A stretch of 64,000 nucleotides of DNA from Polytrichum commune (Eukaryota > Streptophyta > Polytrichopsida > Polytrichales > Polytrichaceae), in assembly GCA_950295325.1 (NCBI GenBank), contig OX485803.1:52529554-52593553 (forward strand), read 5' to 3'. The translations under genes were made by a program, and so were the position numbers. This document shows positions 11,016 to 22,849 of this stretch, piece after piece; position 1 is the first letter of the stretch, and each line of letters starts with the position of its first letter. The notes under the pieces are model-generated. The model was given only the letters and a program-made list of their open reading frames with translations. It did not search any database and was not told the DNA's origin.

Positions 11016-12905
11016 TGCATATGAAAGGTTTCGATACTTGCAGGTGACGCTTTAAAACTGCTTAATAAGCCTGGCACAAGCAGACACACAGTAAATGTGA
11101 GGTTCTCCCCCAAGTTTCTTCGATGAATGCTGTCGAGATGTTCCATGTATCCACATTTATTTCCTTCCAATGTTTCGTTCTAATCCATGCGCAAGCATAT
11201 TAACGGAGTTCCTTTCAGTTTTTAAGAGCCATTCTGGTCGTTCACCAGCTCTAGTCCTGGCCTTATGCTGATGACTTTTGAAGTCGATCGTCACGACTGC
11301 CTCAGACGTGCTGAACCGCTGCCACCACGAGACAACGCATTAATGCATGGTGCAGATCAGAGTGTAGGTCATTTTCATTTACAGCAAGAGATGCTCGGTC
11401 GACCTGTCACTCAACACTTCAAACCTGCTATTGACTGTACCGCAAGTACGCGCATGCACATGCTTGCGAAGGTGCTCCACCAGGGCTTCTTTAAAAACAA
11501 TTGTCGGTGCATGATCTATGTCAGTATAGCTACCATTACAAGTTCCATATGTGCTCTAGTTGCTGATCACCACCGCCTCCACCTCCAACGTGGTGACCCT
11601 AGGCGACAGCGAGGCATTAGTGTAAAGTTGCAAAATTAGCTAGGTACTCTCACAGCAAGTACAGATGCAGCTCACCGGTTTAAACCTAGCGCTCCACAAC
11701 TGCTCGAGTCTACGCCGCAAAGTAGACATGGCGCTTGGGAGCGCGAGGATGATCTTCAAGTTTCCTTCGATCAACTCTGTCGAGCTGCTTTTGCCAAAAT
11801 GCTCAATGTCCACATCTACAAATCGGCAACTATTGGAAATTGCAAACTAGGCAAAAGTTCTTGTTCCGTGCAGGTGAGTTCCCTATATGCTTCTCACTTA
11901 TAATATCCGTCACCTTCACCACCTCGGCCACGGTGCACCCATCGAAGGGAAGGCATTAATCATTTTACAGCTGCAAAATGTAGGTGAAGTTACAGCCACA
12001 GATCATGCTCGCCGGTTATCACTTTAGTCTTCGGAACTGCCTCTGTCTGCTACGCGAATTGAAATGCTTCTGCAAGGCTCCTTCTAGCAAAGCTGCCAAC
12101 GATGAATTCTGTGGAGATGCTTCCGTTAAGATGCTCAATGTCCATACGAACTGGAGGCTACAGGAAATTGCTAACTAGATACCAGTACTTGTTCCGTACA
12201 TGTGAGTGCCCTGTATGCTTGATTATCACTACTAATATCTATCACCTTCACCACCCCAGGCACGGTGCACCGATCGAGGCCACCAGGGAAAGGCATTGAT
12301 TAACGTTACTTGCAAAATGTAGGTGCAGACACAGCCACAGATCATGCTCGCCGGTGATCACTTCATTCTTCAAAACTGCTAGTATCTGCTTCGCAAGTTC
12401 AAATGCCTCTTCACGGCTCCTTCTACCAAAGCTGCTGACGATCAGTTCTATCGAGCTGCTTCTGTCGAGAGCTCAATGTCCACATCTCGAAATCGGCGAC
12501 TATCGGAAACTGCAAACTTAGGTACCAGTTCTTGATCCGTACAGGTGAGTGCCCTATATGCTTATCACATATAATATCCATCACCTTCAACACCTCCGGC
12601 ACGGTGCACCAATTGAGGCCATCAGGAAAGGCATTAATTCATGTTAACAGTTGCAAAATGTAAGTGAAGTCACAGCAACAGATCATGCTCGCCGGTGTTG
12701 AAATGCTCCTCCAAGGCTTTTTTTTCTGTCAAAGCAGCCAACGATCTCCATCGGTTGTCGATTCTCAAGACTGTCCATTATTTTACAAACTAAAACCTAA
12801 TTGGCGCTCAATGCTCCGAGGATGTGAGGTGTATGCTTCATTAACGGACCCTTCCAGGTATGCAAATTATCATGCAAAACTTCTTCGGATTATCATTGGC
12901 AGGTG
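11016..12905 (-). repeat. Tandem array of six units of about 341 bp
   Basis: Units begin at 11016, 11351, 11629, 11972, 12311 and 12652 (the last partial), anchored on the + strand motif TTGCAAAATGTA or its degenerate forms. The three best units are 343, 339 and 341 bp. Shared blocks include AGATCATGCTCGCCGG, CTCAATGTCCA and ACGGTGCACC. On the minus strand the frame around VITGEHDLWL, and upstream around STELIV / STEFIVGSF, is shared between units, suggesting duplicated exons. The unit at 12311 is the most open; the others carry stops. Confidence 0.75.
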
Positions 12906-14061
12906 AACACAGCTCACTGACTTTCTTCGGATGAGGTATGAATCAGTTTCGGATTTGTTTCGAATTAGTTATGAAATATTGACAAGTTGGCCCCACTAAT
13001 CTTTCGTCCGTCCTCAGTTAGGTTCTAATAAGGGGCGCTTTACTCAAAGGCTGGAGAGCCCGTGACCCTTGAATATAAAATCTCTCGTTGGTTGAAAATG
13101 CGGGACCCTCTCATTTCACTTTACACTAGAGCCTGAGGGCCTGAGAGACCATGGAACTCTAAATGAATGAACACACAGGCTACATGAAGTCTTGCATGGC
13201 ATGAGATGGATAATAGTACATTGAACTAGGTTGGATCCGTGTTGTCCTGACTCATTGCACCTACGCACATGCATTAATATCCTAACATCACACACCCATG
13301 CAACCATATGATCATGTCCCTGCATACTCCATCATATGTATGTATGTCCATCCCCATGTTCATAAATCCCCCATGGCATGCATACCATGTCCTCATAGAG
13401 CGATTTTAAACAATTTAAAGATATTTATTATATTTATTATATGAAGATCCTACTTTGTTCTATTGTCCATGCCATGTCGCCACTTTCTCCTAGTTTCCTC
13501 CATTATGCTCACCTTTTGCACTTGTAGTTGATACCCGCCATTTGTTTCCCTTTTTTTTGTCACATGTTTGTTTAGGGAATTTTTTTGGGGATGTGGCCTC
13601 TTGAAAAGCTAGTTGGACATGTGCCTATCTTTTGTAGACTTCCACCACCACAAAGTTTGTTGTATATACATTTTGTGTGAAGCTTATCTCAAGACTCAAA
13701 GAAGAGAGTTTAACAAAACATTGGGAAACTAGGACACTTCAAAATCTCACCACCTAGGTTGTTTTATTATAAGTTATTGTGTAGAAGGACCCACAAGATT
13801 AGGATGACAATGATTTAACATTGACTTGAGAGCCCAATCCTATACATGCGTTGAAGGCCCGTGACCACACAAGGCTCAATTTCAATGTTTATATTGTACA
13901 TCCTTCGAATGAGTTTCAAAGGCTCTCACAATTTCATTAGCATGGCCCTTGCTAATGCTACCTTCATGCTCCCTCACCCTAGGCAGAATAATTATATGAC
14001 CAAAAGTCCATGAATAAACATTTTGTGATTCTCAAAAAAGGATGGCTTAAGTTTGGCCAAG
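12906..14061. other. Spacer, no gene recognised
   Basis: AT-rich sequence. Only shadow-length open frames are present and none has a recognisable motif. Confidence 0.45.
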
Positions 14062-14330
14062 GCTAGACACCCACCTTTGAGTTGGGCCCCGACCACTACT
14101 AGCCAAGGTGGGGACACGATTAATTTTACTATAGCATGTAGTGTTCTTTTCCTAAACAATTTTGACCCCGAAAGTAGTATGAGGGGCCCTAAATTAATGT
14201 AGAGGGAAGTATTTGAGATGGATTTACAAGTGACATTCTCATGAGGGGCAAAGTTTTACCTAACCCCTTGCACTTGGGTATTAATAGTGGTGAGGGCCCA
14301 ACTCAAAGAGGTGAGTGTCTAGCCATGGCC
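14062..14330. mobile_element. Short terminal-inverted-repeat element (MITE)
   Basis: The left end has GGCTAGACACCCACCTTTGA followed by GTTGGGCCC; the right end has the inverted form GGGCCCAACTCAAAG then GTGAGTGTCTAGCC. Inverted repeats are about 30 bp and total length is about 270 bp. No coding capacity. Superfamily not assigned. Confidence 0.7.
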
Positions 14331-15279
14331 CTTACATGTTAGTGTCGCGGTAATGTCCCATGAAACACGACAATTTTAGAAATAGTGAGGAAGCATGAGG
14401 GTTTTCAATGTTACCAGGGTTCTAAAAGAACAATTGTTATCTCATTCTTGTGCTACATGGTTCATAAAACCTACATTTGTAATGTCTCATGAAGGTGTGT
14501 GGGCCTCACGTGGTCATGTCTATTCTTAATTGAACACCTATATTTTTAATGGTATATGGCAAGGTTGTTGTTAAGAACGGACACCAAAAGACAACATTTG
14601 CTTTGATAAGATTAGACTATGTGATTTGAAAAGCTCGTTAACCATACTTAATTCAACATTAACACGAATTGGAATACCTATCTGATCACTTATAAAAAAA
14701 AGGAAACTTCACTTTGACCTCCTAATTTCTTTAAATTTGCATATCAACCGCAAAATTAAAACTTGAAACTCAATCTTTGTGACTTGCAATTGCTAACCAA
14801 ATGACACAATTCTTGATTTGATCCGATGGTCGAATATGTCTATGGAATTGGGACCCCCCACAATTGGGCCACATAATGTTGTGGTTGGGAAGTGGGAAAG
14901 ATTAATTATAGAGTAATGACCTTCTTTTGTAAGTCAACCCATAAAGATGAAGTTGGGCATCACTTGCAAGGTTCGAAATTTTATGTAAAGATCATTATCC
15001 AATTTAAGCAACACAAAAACCTAATGTTAAGGCGGTAGACATTCTCACAATCAATATGTGCTTATTGTGTAAGAATTTAGAGCATTGATTTTAGCACCAC
15101 CTCCCATTAGAATAGCCCAATGTAGGTAACACGGTCATTTCACCCAAATGTAAAACAATGGGTGAAGATGTAAAAACCAAAATTACCTAAGCCACCAAAG
15201 ATGGGGTAAAACAAAACGGGATGACTAAGAGGAAGATGAGGACCTCATTATGATCATTAACCGCAACACACATAATATA
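14331..15279. other. Spacer, no gene recognised
   Basis: AT-rich, with no open frame of note and no repeat partner recognised in the window. Confidence 0.45.
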
Positions 15280-15545
15280 AGGTAGAAATACCATAAACCG
15301 TGAAAATGAGGTGGTTCGCATTGAAGATATGGTCTTAAAATCATGAGACAATTTTTCAAGATAGAAGAGAAGGATTCATGAAGAATGCAAGTTGTTTCAT
15401 ATTTTTATTCCATGTAAAAAAAATTCTACAAATTTTCAAAGTGGAAAGTTCGTCAAATCCCCTACTCGTTCACTAGATTCTCTTTAAACCAAACACGGTA
15501 ATGCTCATTTTCACACAAAACATCACCTAAACCGGTAATATTAAA
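15280..15545 (+). repeat. Dispersed repeat, partner at 1204-1505
   Basis: Same-orientation copy of the 1.2 kb repeat, with the same order of short shared blocks. It abuts an inverted R1 copy immediately to its right. Confidence 0.7.
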
Positions 15546-15554
15546 AAAACAATC

Positions 15555-15780
15555 GAACACATGTATTTGAGTGCTATGTGGCATGGTGTGGATCCAAGAA
15601 CAAATATCAAGAAGACTTGGGTTTAAGAAAGTTTGGACTACGTGCTCAAAATACATCAACAATTTCAAACTCACTAGCAAACATAAACATGGAGGGGGTG
15701 TTGCTATACGGCAATTAAATCAACACGAGAATCTTAAGTCTTATATCCATTGACATATTCATATGAACTCCAAAAACAAT
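15555..15780 (-). repeat. R1 dispersed repeat, inverted copy
   Basis: In reverse complement this matches the R1 core: the order CACATGTATTTGAGTG, GGACTACGTGCTCAAA and CATATGAACTCCA mirrors the + oriented copies at 36720 and 50240. An internal G-tract (GGAGGGGG) corresponds to the poly-C tract of other copies. Confidence 0.65.
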
Positions 15781-15923
15781 GGGGAAAGTGGCTACAACCT
15801 TGACTTTGATTTGCGAATCATCTTGCCCTAATTGTATGTTTCATGTCTTAGGATAAGTGGCTCACTAGGTCGGAAAAACTAACCTTTGAAAACCCATCTA
15901 CCAAAGTCTGGGGTTATATAATA

Positions 15924-16429
15924 AGGGCCACTTCACACATGAGACTAAGAGCCGTGGCCATGAAATTGTGAGAGCCCAAAAGAAAGTGTCTAAAGGCCGT
16001 CCCAACACACCTCCAAACTCATGTAGTGTGATCACGGATCCTCAAGTGTAGTGAAGTCAGATGTGACCGGACCCTCAACCAAATGCTATTTCAATGAATT
16101 TCTATTCATGCGGGTCCTCACACATGATAAAATAGAATAAACCAACGGTTGTGAGCGTCCGGAGTGCCACGGTCTCCTGGTTTTGTGTTAGGCCTACCTC
16201 CAAGAGGTGGTTTTTGAAAACAATCCAAGTGACTATGAAACATGATCCGTTCGATGCCATATAGGAATCCATGTAGGCTTTACATCCATCTTGCATTCAC
16301 ATACTCCATTGGTCCCTCGAGCGAACTAGTGTGAAGCAACGAACTTGGACCGGCTCCGCCTTTTCCACCAATGAGAGTGCTTGAAGTGCAATGGTCACGG
16401 GCTCTCAGCCTCGTGTGTGAAGGGGCCCT
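15924..16429. mobile_element. MITE family A, full copy
   Basis: About 506 bp. The left end is AGGGCCACTTCACACATGAG and the right end TCGTGTGTGAAGGGGCCCT, near-perfect inverted repeats extending through GAGAGCC and GGTCACGG-type blocks. Other copies: 36065-36574 and, in opposite orientation, 48877-49379. Internal open frames on the minus strand recur between copies but carry no known domain. No transposase is present, so it is non-autonomous. Confidence 0.8.
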
Positions 16430-16870
16430 CAGTTCGCATGATCTATCATTGCGGCAACTCTCCCTCAAACAGAAGCACTTTTGTGACTCACACATGATAC
16501 AATAGAATAAATCAACAGTTGTGAGCGTCCAGAGTGCCATGGTCTCCTGGTTTTGTGTTAGGCCTACCTCCAAGAGGTGGTTTTTGAAAACAATCCAAGT
16601 GACCATGAAACATGATCCGTTCGATGCCATGTAGGTAGGAATCCATGTAGACTTAACATCCATCTTGCATTGCATTCACATGCTCACTCCGTTGGTCCCT
16701 CGAGCATACTAGTGTGAAGCAGCGAACTTGGACCGGCTCTGCCTTTTCCACCAATGAGAATGCTTAAAGTGCAATGGTCACGGGCTCTCAGCCTCATGTG
16801 TGAAGGGGCCCTCAGGTTTGCATGGTCCATCATTGCGGCAACTCTCCCTCAAACAGAAGCACTTTCGTGA
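16430..16870. repeat. Tandem partial duplicate of the family A MITE with its flank
   Basis: The 3' portion of the MITE and about 60 bp of adjacent DNA are repeated with a period of about 370 bp: CACATGATAAAATAGAATAA near 16122 recurs as CACATGATACAATAGAATAA near 16492, and the flank CATTGCGGCAACTCTCC occurs after both. Because non-element flank is copied too, this is a local segmental duplication rather than a second insertion. Confidence 0.75.
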
Positions 16871-17350
16871 CTCACACTGCCTCCTCGCCTGTTGTTTTGT
16901 TTCTTTCCTCAAATCATTCCTGCCATAGCTGCTCCCAAACAGACAGACTGCTTGAGTGAAATGATGCAGCGTAAGCTTCAGCTGCGAAAATCGTGTGAGA
17001 GAGAATGTGCCTTTATTATGTTGCCTGCCCCATGGGCCATGACCATGCCTCAAACATAGATAGGTGTAGGTGGGTGAGTCGAGTGTAATATTCTTGTCAG
17101 CTCTGGACCTGGCACCTGCTCGCTCTTCAGCCTCAGAGTACATTGAACTGCAGTTGGATTTTATCACTTCACTAATAATGTAAGGTAGCCAGGGTTCATC
17201 AGGAGGGCTCAGGAGTCAGAACATCGATCTCATAAGTGACGAGATCCAATTGTGATCCCCTCTTTGACAGCTGCTGTATGCTGTCAAATTACTTGCCGGC
17301 TCCCATGGTCAATTGGACTGTGTGTGTACGCCGTTCGTGGTATTTAAGAG
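16871..17350. other. Spacer, no gene recognised
   Basis: No gene recognised. A minus-strand open frame of 129 codons (16778-17167) overlaps the repeat to its left and has no known domain. Confidence 0.4.
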
Positions 17351-17691
17351 AGGGCCCCTTCACACGCACGCCAAGGGCCGTGACCAGGGAATTGTGAGGG
17401 ACCTTGACTCTCGTCCAAAGGCGGTACCGGATGTTTAATTGACATCGGTCTGCCGGAATGTGCGTCAGGCCTATCTCTTGGAGGTGTTCTAGTAGACCGT
17501 GAACCGTTCTCCGTAGTTTGTCGTGCGGGAATGTATCTAGACTTTTTATTTATGATGGTTTTTCTTGGACTGTTTGGCCTTCATCTTCTAGTGTGAACTG
17601 GACTTGGAAGGTCTCGGTGGCCTTTTCGACCAATGAGAGACACTAGAATGCAACGGTCACGAGCCTTTAGTCTCGTGTGTGAAGTGGTCCT
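17351..17691. mobile_element. MITE family B, copy 1
   Basis: About 341 bp. Ends AGGGCCCCTTCACACGC and TCGTGTGTGAAGTGGTCCT form inverted repeats related to family A at the tips (AGGG..CTTCACAC), but the interior differs. No coding capacity. Confidence 0.75.
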
Positions 17692-17753
17692 TAGTGTCGC
17701 ATGTGCGAGAGTGACATGTGGGTGAGGAGCGAGGAGTTCAATGTATTTAAGGT

Positions 17754-18097
17754 AGGGTCCCTTCACATGCGCGCCAAGGGCCGTGACCAAGTAATTGTGA
17801 GGGACCTTGACTCTCATCCAAAGGCGGTACCAAATGTTTGATTGACATTGGTATGCCGGAATGTGCGTCAGGCCTATCTCTTGGAGGTATTCTAGTTGAC
17901 CGTGAAACATTATCCATAGTTTGTCGTGCAGGAATTTATTTAGACTTTCATCCATGATGGTTTGTTTGGGGGGGGGGGGCTTTTGGCTTTCATCTTCTAG
18001 TGTGAGGTGAACTTGGAAGGTCTCAGCATTTTCGACCCATGAGAGACATTATAATGCAATGGTCACGAGCCTTCACCCTCGTGTGTGAAGTGGTCCT
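17754..18097. mobile_element. MITE family B, copy 2 (tandem duplicate)
   Basis: Direct repeat of the first copy at a 403 bp spacing. The flank to the right (ATGTGCGAGAGTGA..ATGTG) is also duplicated after each copy, so the pair arose by local duplication of element plus flank. A G-homopolymer run lies inside at about 17968-17977. Confidence 0.75.
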
Positions 18098-19589
18098 TAG
18101 TGTCACATGTGCGAGAGTGATATGTGAGTGAGGAGTGAGGAGCTTCATATACAAATTGCCAGCTTTAATCCAAGTTGAACATTAATAAAAGTTGGATTGC
18201 GATTCAATTGACTAACAATGTAAAGTTCTAGAATCCCCTACCTCTACATAAGCCAAAATGAACTTCACATGAGTATGTTTTTACGTTTATCGATGATATC
18301 CAAGAATCACATGCTATTTAATTTACCGATGACATCCCAAAAACACACAAGAATCTATACACATGCATATTCTATCAATATCAACCTCTTTGAGGACATT
18401 TATTGAATATTACTGTAATTTTACATGCAACCTATAAATAATTCACGAACTCATATGTACCATGCAAAAATCACTCATACTCCTATAAATTGAGAGGAAA
18501 TTCTAAATATAGACAAGTGTACATGGGAATAGGCCCCTTGCTCATGCTCATGTTCTATCTTCATTCAATTGGGTTGGGTAGGGCCAGGAATATGCCATGT
18601 AAGGTGCTAGAAGTATACCTTATGGATGCTTGTTAATAAGTAGATTTAGCCTAAAAAATGAGTAACATTTGAATATTACTAGAATAGAACGGCTGATAGC
18701 AATTGAAAAATATTATGATACACTCTCAACAATAGGACGGAATTCATCGCAAACACTTGCTATGAATTTCGGCCTACCTCTAGGGCAATTTGAACCAAAA
18801 ATCTCCACCCCGGTAACAAAAGAAGGTGGGCCCCACTCTTTGCTTTATCAATGGTCTCTCCCATAATCATATGAAGGTTTATAGCAAGCACATGCTATTG
18901 AATCAAGCCTCTCTCCCCACTATTTATTGCATATTTTCACACATTTTCACTTGTAGCCCGTGAAAAATAATACGATTTTACGGGCATCCCATAGAATTCT
19001 AATTTTTCTTTAGGCATTCAGTAAAATTCCAATGTTTTGTGGGTTGCTTGTAAAAACATAATACTTTTACCAGCAAGATATATAAAAAATTATTGGAATT
19101 GTGGAATACATAGTGGTCTAAATATAGACCCATATACATGGGTATAGGCCCCTTGCTTGTGGCCTTGCTCATGGCCCTACTCATGCTCATGATCTAGCAT
19201 TGTCCCAAATTCTCCTTGAAGGTAGGCATATATATATATATATATATCCATATCCACAAAAATAGGCTTGTGAGCAGGCTCATGTAAGCTTGTTCATGAA
19301 TTAGTATCACTCATGACTGGGATCAATTTGCGATGTTGAAACTAAATTATAAAAAACTAAAGACTTTCACAAAAAAGATTGAGGATGGCCAAATTTCCCA
19401 AGGATTAAAGCTTTATTTCTTGGATACATTACAAGAAGTTGGAAAAAGGTAAATTTGTTTACGCCTTCAACGAAACCTGAAAAAATCAATGAGCACTCTA
19501 AAATGGCAATTTTGGTCTAGGTGGCCCAAATTCATATGTTCGTCATTGCAAGTTGCATTATGTGCAATAATTAGGTCAACACAACCTCC
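18098..19589. other. AT-rich spacer upstream of the retroelement
   Basis: No gene recognised. A TA repeat lies at 19228-19248. A block with AAATATAGAC and ATAGGCCCCTTGCT occurs at about 18505-18545 and again at 19115-19160. No 5' LTR matching the one at 24432 was found here. Confidence 0.45.
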
Positions 19590-20160
19590 GTTTATTTGGA
19601 GACTAATGTGGCCGAACATTGGGACATAGTGGCAGAAGAGCTACAAGCTAATGGGAAGGATCCATTGGATTGGCAACATTTCAAGGCAACTCTTATCCAT
19701 TCTTATAAGAGTATTAATCCAAAGATGGTTCCACGTAACAAGCTCCGTTTCTTCCTCAAGATGTGTTTATGGAAGAATATGTCAATGAATTTCAACGTTT
19801 GTGGTACTGCATTACAAAGTTTCCTATTTCGATTGGTGATAAGGTGGAGAGGATTCTTGCAGGGCTCAAATAAGATGTTAGAAATAAAGTCTTGGTGGAT
19901 TGGAAAGGAGATGATGGCCCTTGGGAGGACATCAAACGCCTCATTCACTATGCAGTCACCATTGATGCCACTTATGCTCAACCTACAAAAAGGATAGAAG
20001 ACACCAAACCTCGATTTGACGCAATGCATCCAAAGAGACATGTTAGCTCTTGACTTGTGCATGGAAAGGAGACTTGTTGGTCACACTCCCACCATTCCAA
20101 CTTTTACGAGAAGGGGGGATTTCAAAGGAATTGTCCACAAAAACATAGACAAGAAGGACG
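19590..20160 (+). pseudogene. gag remnant
   Basis: The segment with VAEHWDIVAEEL and DPLDWQHFKATL is typical of plant Ty3 Gag. A frameshift follows near 19760, after which another frame continues. Near 20095-20140 a degenerate nucleocapsid zinc knuckle survives as FQRNCPQ with most metal ligands lost. The apparent first codon at 19596 is TTG, so the true start lies further left and was not identified. Confidence 0.7.
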
Positions 20161-20880
20161 GACGTCATTATTTGCCATCATGAACGTCATATTGCCCCTA
20201 TTGTCCATAATTGTCCTCATAATAAGGACACACTACCCAAGACTTCAAATAAAACAAAGAAGGTTTTTTTTCCCAATTTTAGCACTTAGACAATGGATTA
20301 ATGTCTTGACAAGATCAAGTTTTAGAACGATTATTTGATTTACCGTTAAGTGTGCTAGAAGTTGTCTAGGGTAAACTCAATAAGCAATTTGATGTAATTG
20401 TGTGTGATATTTTAATAAAAACATCATTTTGCCAACTCCGTTACTCCCACTAAATGTTGTCTATGATGAAAACTCCAACGTATTTGGAACTTGTTCATTA
20501 GTTATTCCTCGTCAGGTGATTGGCAAAGTTTATCAGAAACCTATTTGCATGGTAAAAAAAAGGTGCCCTATGATACAAGTGCATGTTTTGTTGTTGAAAA
20601 ACATAAGGCAAAATGCCTTAAGAGAAATTTGACAAGGTTTAAATTGTTGCATCAATTTGAAGCTAATTCAAAATTGTGGCAAGTATCTTTGGATGAGGCC
20701 AAGCCAAACATTTTGAATAAGCTCATTTTTTCATCTCAATTGATGGTGAACTTCTCAAGATAAGTAGCACATCAAGACACATATGTTTTAATGAATAACG
20801 ATGCATTCCATTGTTTTGTGAATTTTGTTTTGCTAATACCTTTGGGTTCAAAATAAAGAATGCTAGTAACACTTTGGTAT
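20161..20880 (+). pseudogene. gag-protease linker, unassigned
   Basis: Short open frames (20429-20632 and 20491-20763) lie between gag and protease remnants. No active-site Asp-Ser/Thr-Gly is readable here. The sequence is presumed to be decayed retroelement DNA because of its position. Confidence 0.4.
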
Positions 20881-22430
20881 TAGGCAAATGTGATCACGTT
20901 CCCACATACGGGCATATTGAAGCCCAACAATACAACAATATCAAAGTCAAATTGATAGCCTTGTCTCTAAGTTGAGCGATGAAATTGACTAGATATTGGG
21001 CAACGATTGGCTAGTACAACACAAGGCACGCTTGGTTTTTCAATTTGAATGTTGCATGTTTATAAGGTTTGTCACAAAATGACTATGTAAAGAAACCCAA
21101 TGCATATTCAAAGTCCAAATCCACATAGACTCACTGCCATGCAATACAAATGGTCAATTCGGAAGGGAACAACCTTGTTCCTAGTTCAATTGACTGCGCT
21201 TGGAGATGACATAGAAGACACATTGGCACCACCTTATGCCACAATGTTGGAGAAATTTGTTGATGTGTTTCAACCTTTATCTCCAAACTAGGAAATGACC
21301 CAAACTATTCCTCTTGAGCCGGATGGAAAGCCGCCTTCTAGGCCGATTTGTAGGCTGAGTCCTCTAGAGTTGCAAGAGGCTAAGACACAAATCAAGAAAT
21401 AACTTGGAAAAATGATGGATTGAGTCCAATTTATCGCCTTATGGGGTCTTTCATATAATTTGTCTCGAAAAAAAGACAAAATGTTGTGAATGGTGGTTGA
21501 TTTTCGTGCACACAATAGGCAACTAATAAAGAATCGTTATTTTCTCCCTTGCATTGATGATTTGTTTGATCAATTAGTAGGCACTAGTGTATTTTCATCT
21601 CTAGATTTGGTAGAAGGATATTACCAAATTCGTATACAAAAGGAAGGTACACCTAATACGGCATTTAGAACCCCGTTTGGGCATTATCAACATAAGATTT
21701 TAAGTTCGGACTTACTAATGCCCAACTACTTTCCAAGGAGTGATGAACCAAATTTTTCATAAGTTAATTGGGAAGTTTGTATTGGTGTATCTTCATAATA
21801 TTTTAATTTTCTCAAAAAACAAAAAAGAACATGTACACCATTTAAAGAAAATACTCTAAGTTCAAAGATAGAATGAGTTTTATGCCAAGATGACTAAGTG
21901 TCTTTCAAGCAACTTTTTTTTTTGCACAAGTTAGGCGATGTTGTTAGCCAAGAGGGCATTAAGGTGGATCCTAGGAAAATTAAAATTGTTATAAGGTGGC
22001 ATAGACCTCTTGTATTGGGCAATGACGATCGTTCTTGGGGCTTTGCAATTACTTTTGCAGATTCATCCATGAATATTTTACGTTAGTGGCACATTTGACA
22101 TTATTGACACGAAGCAAAACTAAATTCATTTGGACAAAGGATTGTGAATGTGCCTTTGAAAGTGCTAAATTTGCTTCAACTCATATGTCAATTTTGACCT
22201 TACCCAAGTTAGGGGAGCCATTTGAGGTTATCAATTATGTTTCTCTAATAGGGGTGGGAGCAATCTTACTTTAAGAAGGAAAACCTATTTCATTTGAAAG
22301 TATGAAATTCTCCTTTGTTGAGAGGAATTATACCACTAGAGAGCAAGAATTTAAAGCAACCATGCACGCCAAGCAAACACAGAATTGTTACTTATAGGTC
22401 GTTGACTACACTGTGGTAACAGATTACAAC
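20881..22430 (+). pseudogene. Protease / reverse transcriptase / RNase H remnant
   Basis: A protease tail is readable as ILGNDWLVQHKARL (about 20994-21035). The reverse transcriptase runs from about 21290 with RNRYFLPCID-like and SSLDLVEGYYQIRI blocks. The catalytic motif expected as YLDD reads YLHN at 21787-21798, a loss of both catalytic aspartates. RNase H follows from about 22110, with FIWTKDCECAFE and VVTDYNPLVYLKTQ. In-frame stops are frequent. Confidence 0.85.
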
Positions 22431-22849
22431 CCACTTGTGTATTTAAAGACACAACAAAATTTATCAATATGTCAAGCTCAATGGTTTAATTCTTATAGCA
22501 CAATTTTGTCTATAAGTGGGTATATTGCCCAAGATGGATCAATATGGTTGATCCCTTTGAGTAAAACATAGGTGTTCAAGGCCTTGTTGACACCCAAGGT
22601 AGCTTCAAGTGACTTGGTCCTTCACTTAGTGGCGGCTAACATTGTGCGAGGAGATCCCAGAGAGCCAAACAATCAACCTAAGGAATATCCTAAGTTTGTC
22701 AGCGGTTCTAAATTATATTATGCAATCATTGCAAGGTATGCTCTTGATCCTTGGTTCCCAAATTTGCAAAATGTGAATCATGTTGTTTTGAGAATCACAT
22801 GTGATGGTATGATAAAGCAATAGTGATTTCAAATGTGTCTTTCCAAGGG

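Larger units (their letters stand above)
9066..12905 (-). pseudogene. Unrecognised, probably decaying multi-exon gene
   Basis: Read on the minus strand, several blocks look like exons. From the presumed N-terminal side these are the repeat units at 12905-11016, a 45-codon block at 10998-10864 ending at CAG|GTAAAT, a block at 10795-10578 starting after a CAG acceptor, a 34-codon block at 9784-9683, and 9330-9174 ending at a strong GTAAGT donor. The last may splice to a short block that stops at 9066-9068. Readable segments include WYWWATTLALAINNIIPV (a possible membrane helix) and ELVFLWDSDNCIFEAPDEY. Stops interrupt most repeat units, so the locus is probably a pseudogene or has exon boundaries I cannot see. 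It lies tail to tail with the lyase gene. No family was recognised and the exon chain is inferred. Confidence 0.35.

Noticed and set aside
16280-16675. 131-codon minus-strand frame and its relatives at 16102, 36249 and 48900
   Set aside because: It lies inside MITE family A and is repeated with it, and no known domain is seen. Treated as a by-product of the element.
18098-19589. 5' LTR of the chromovirus
   Set aside because: No sequence resembling 24432-24854 and no tRNA-Met primer-binding site was found by eye.
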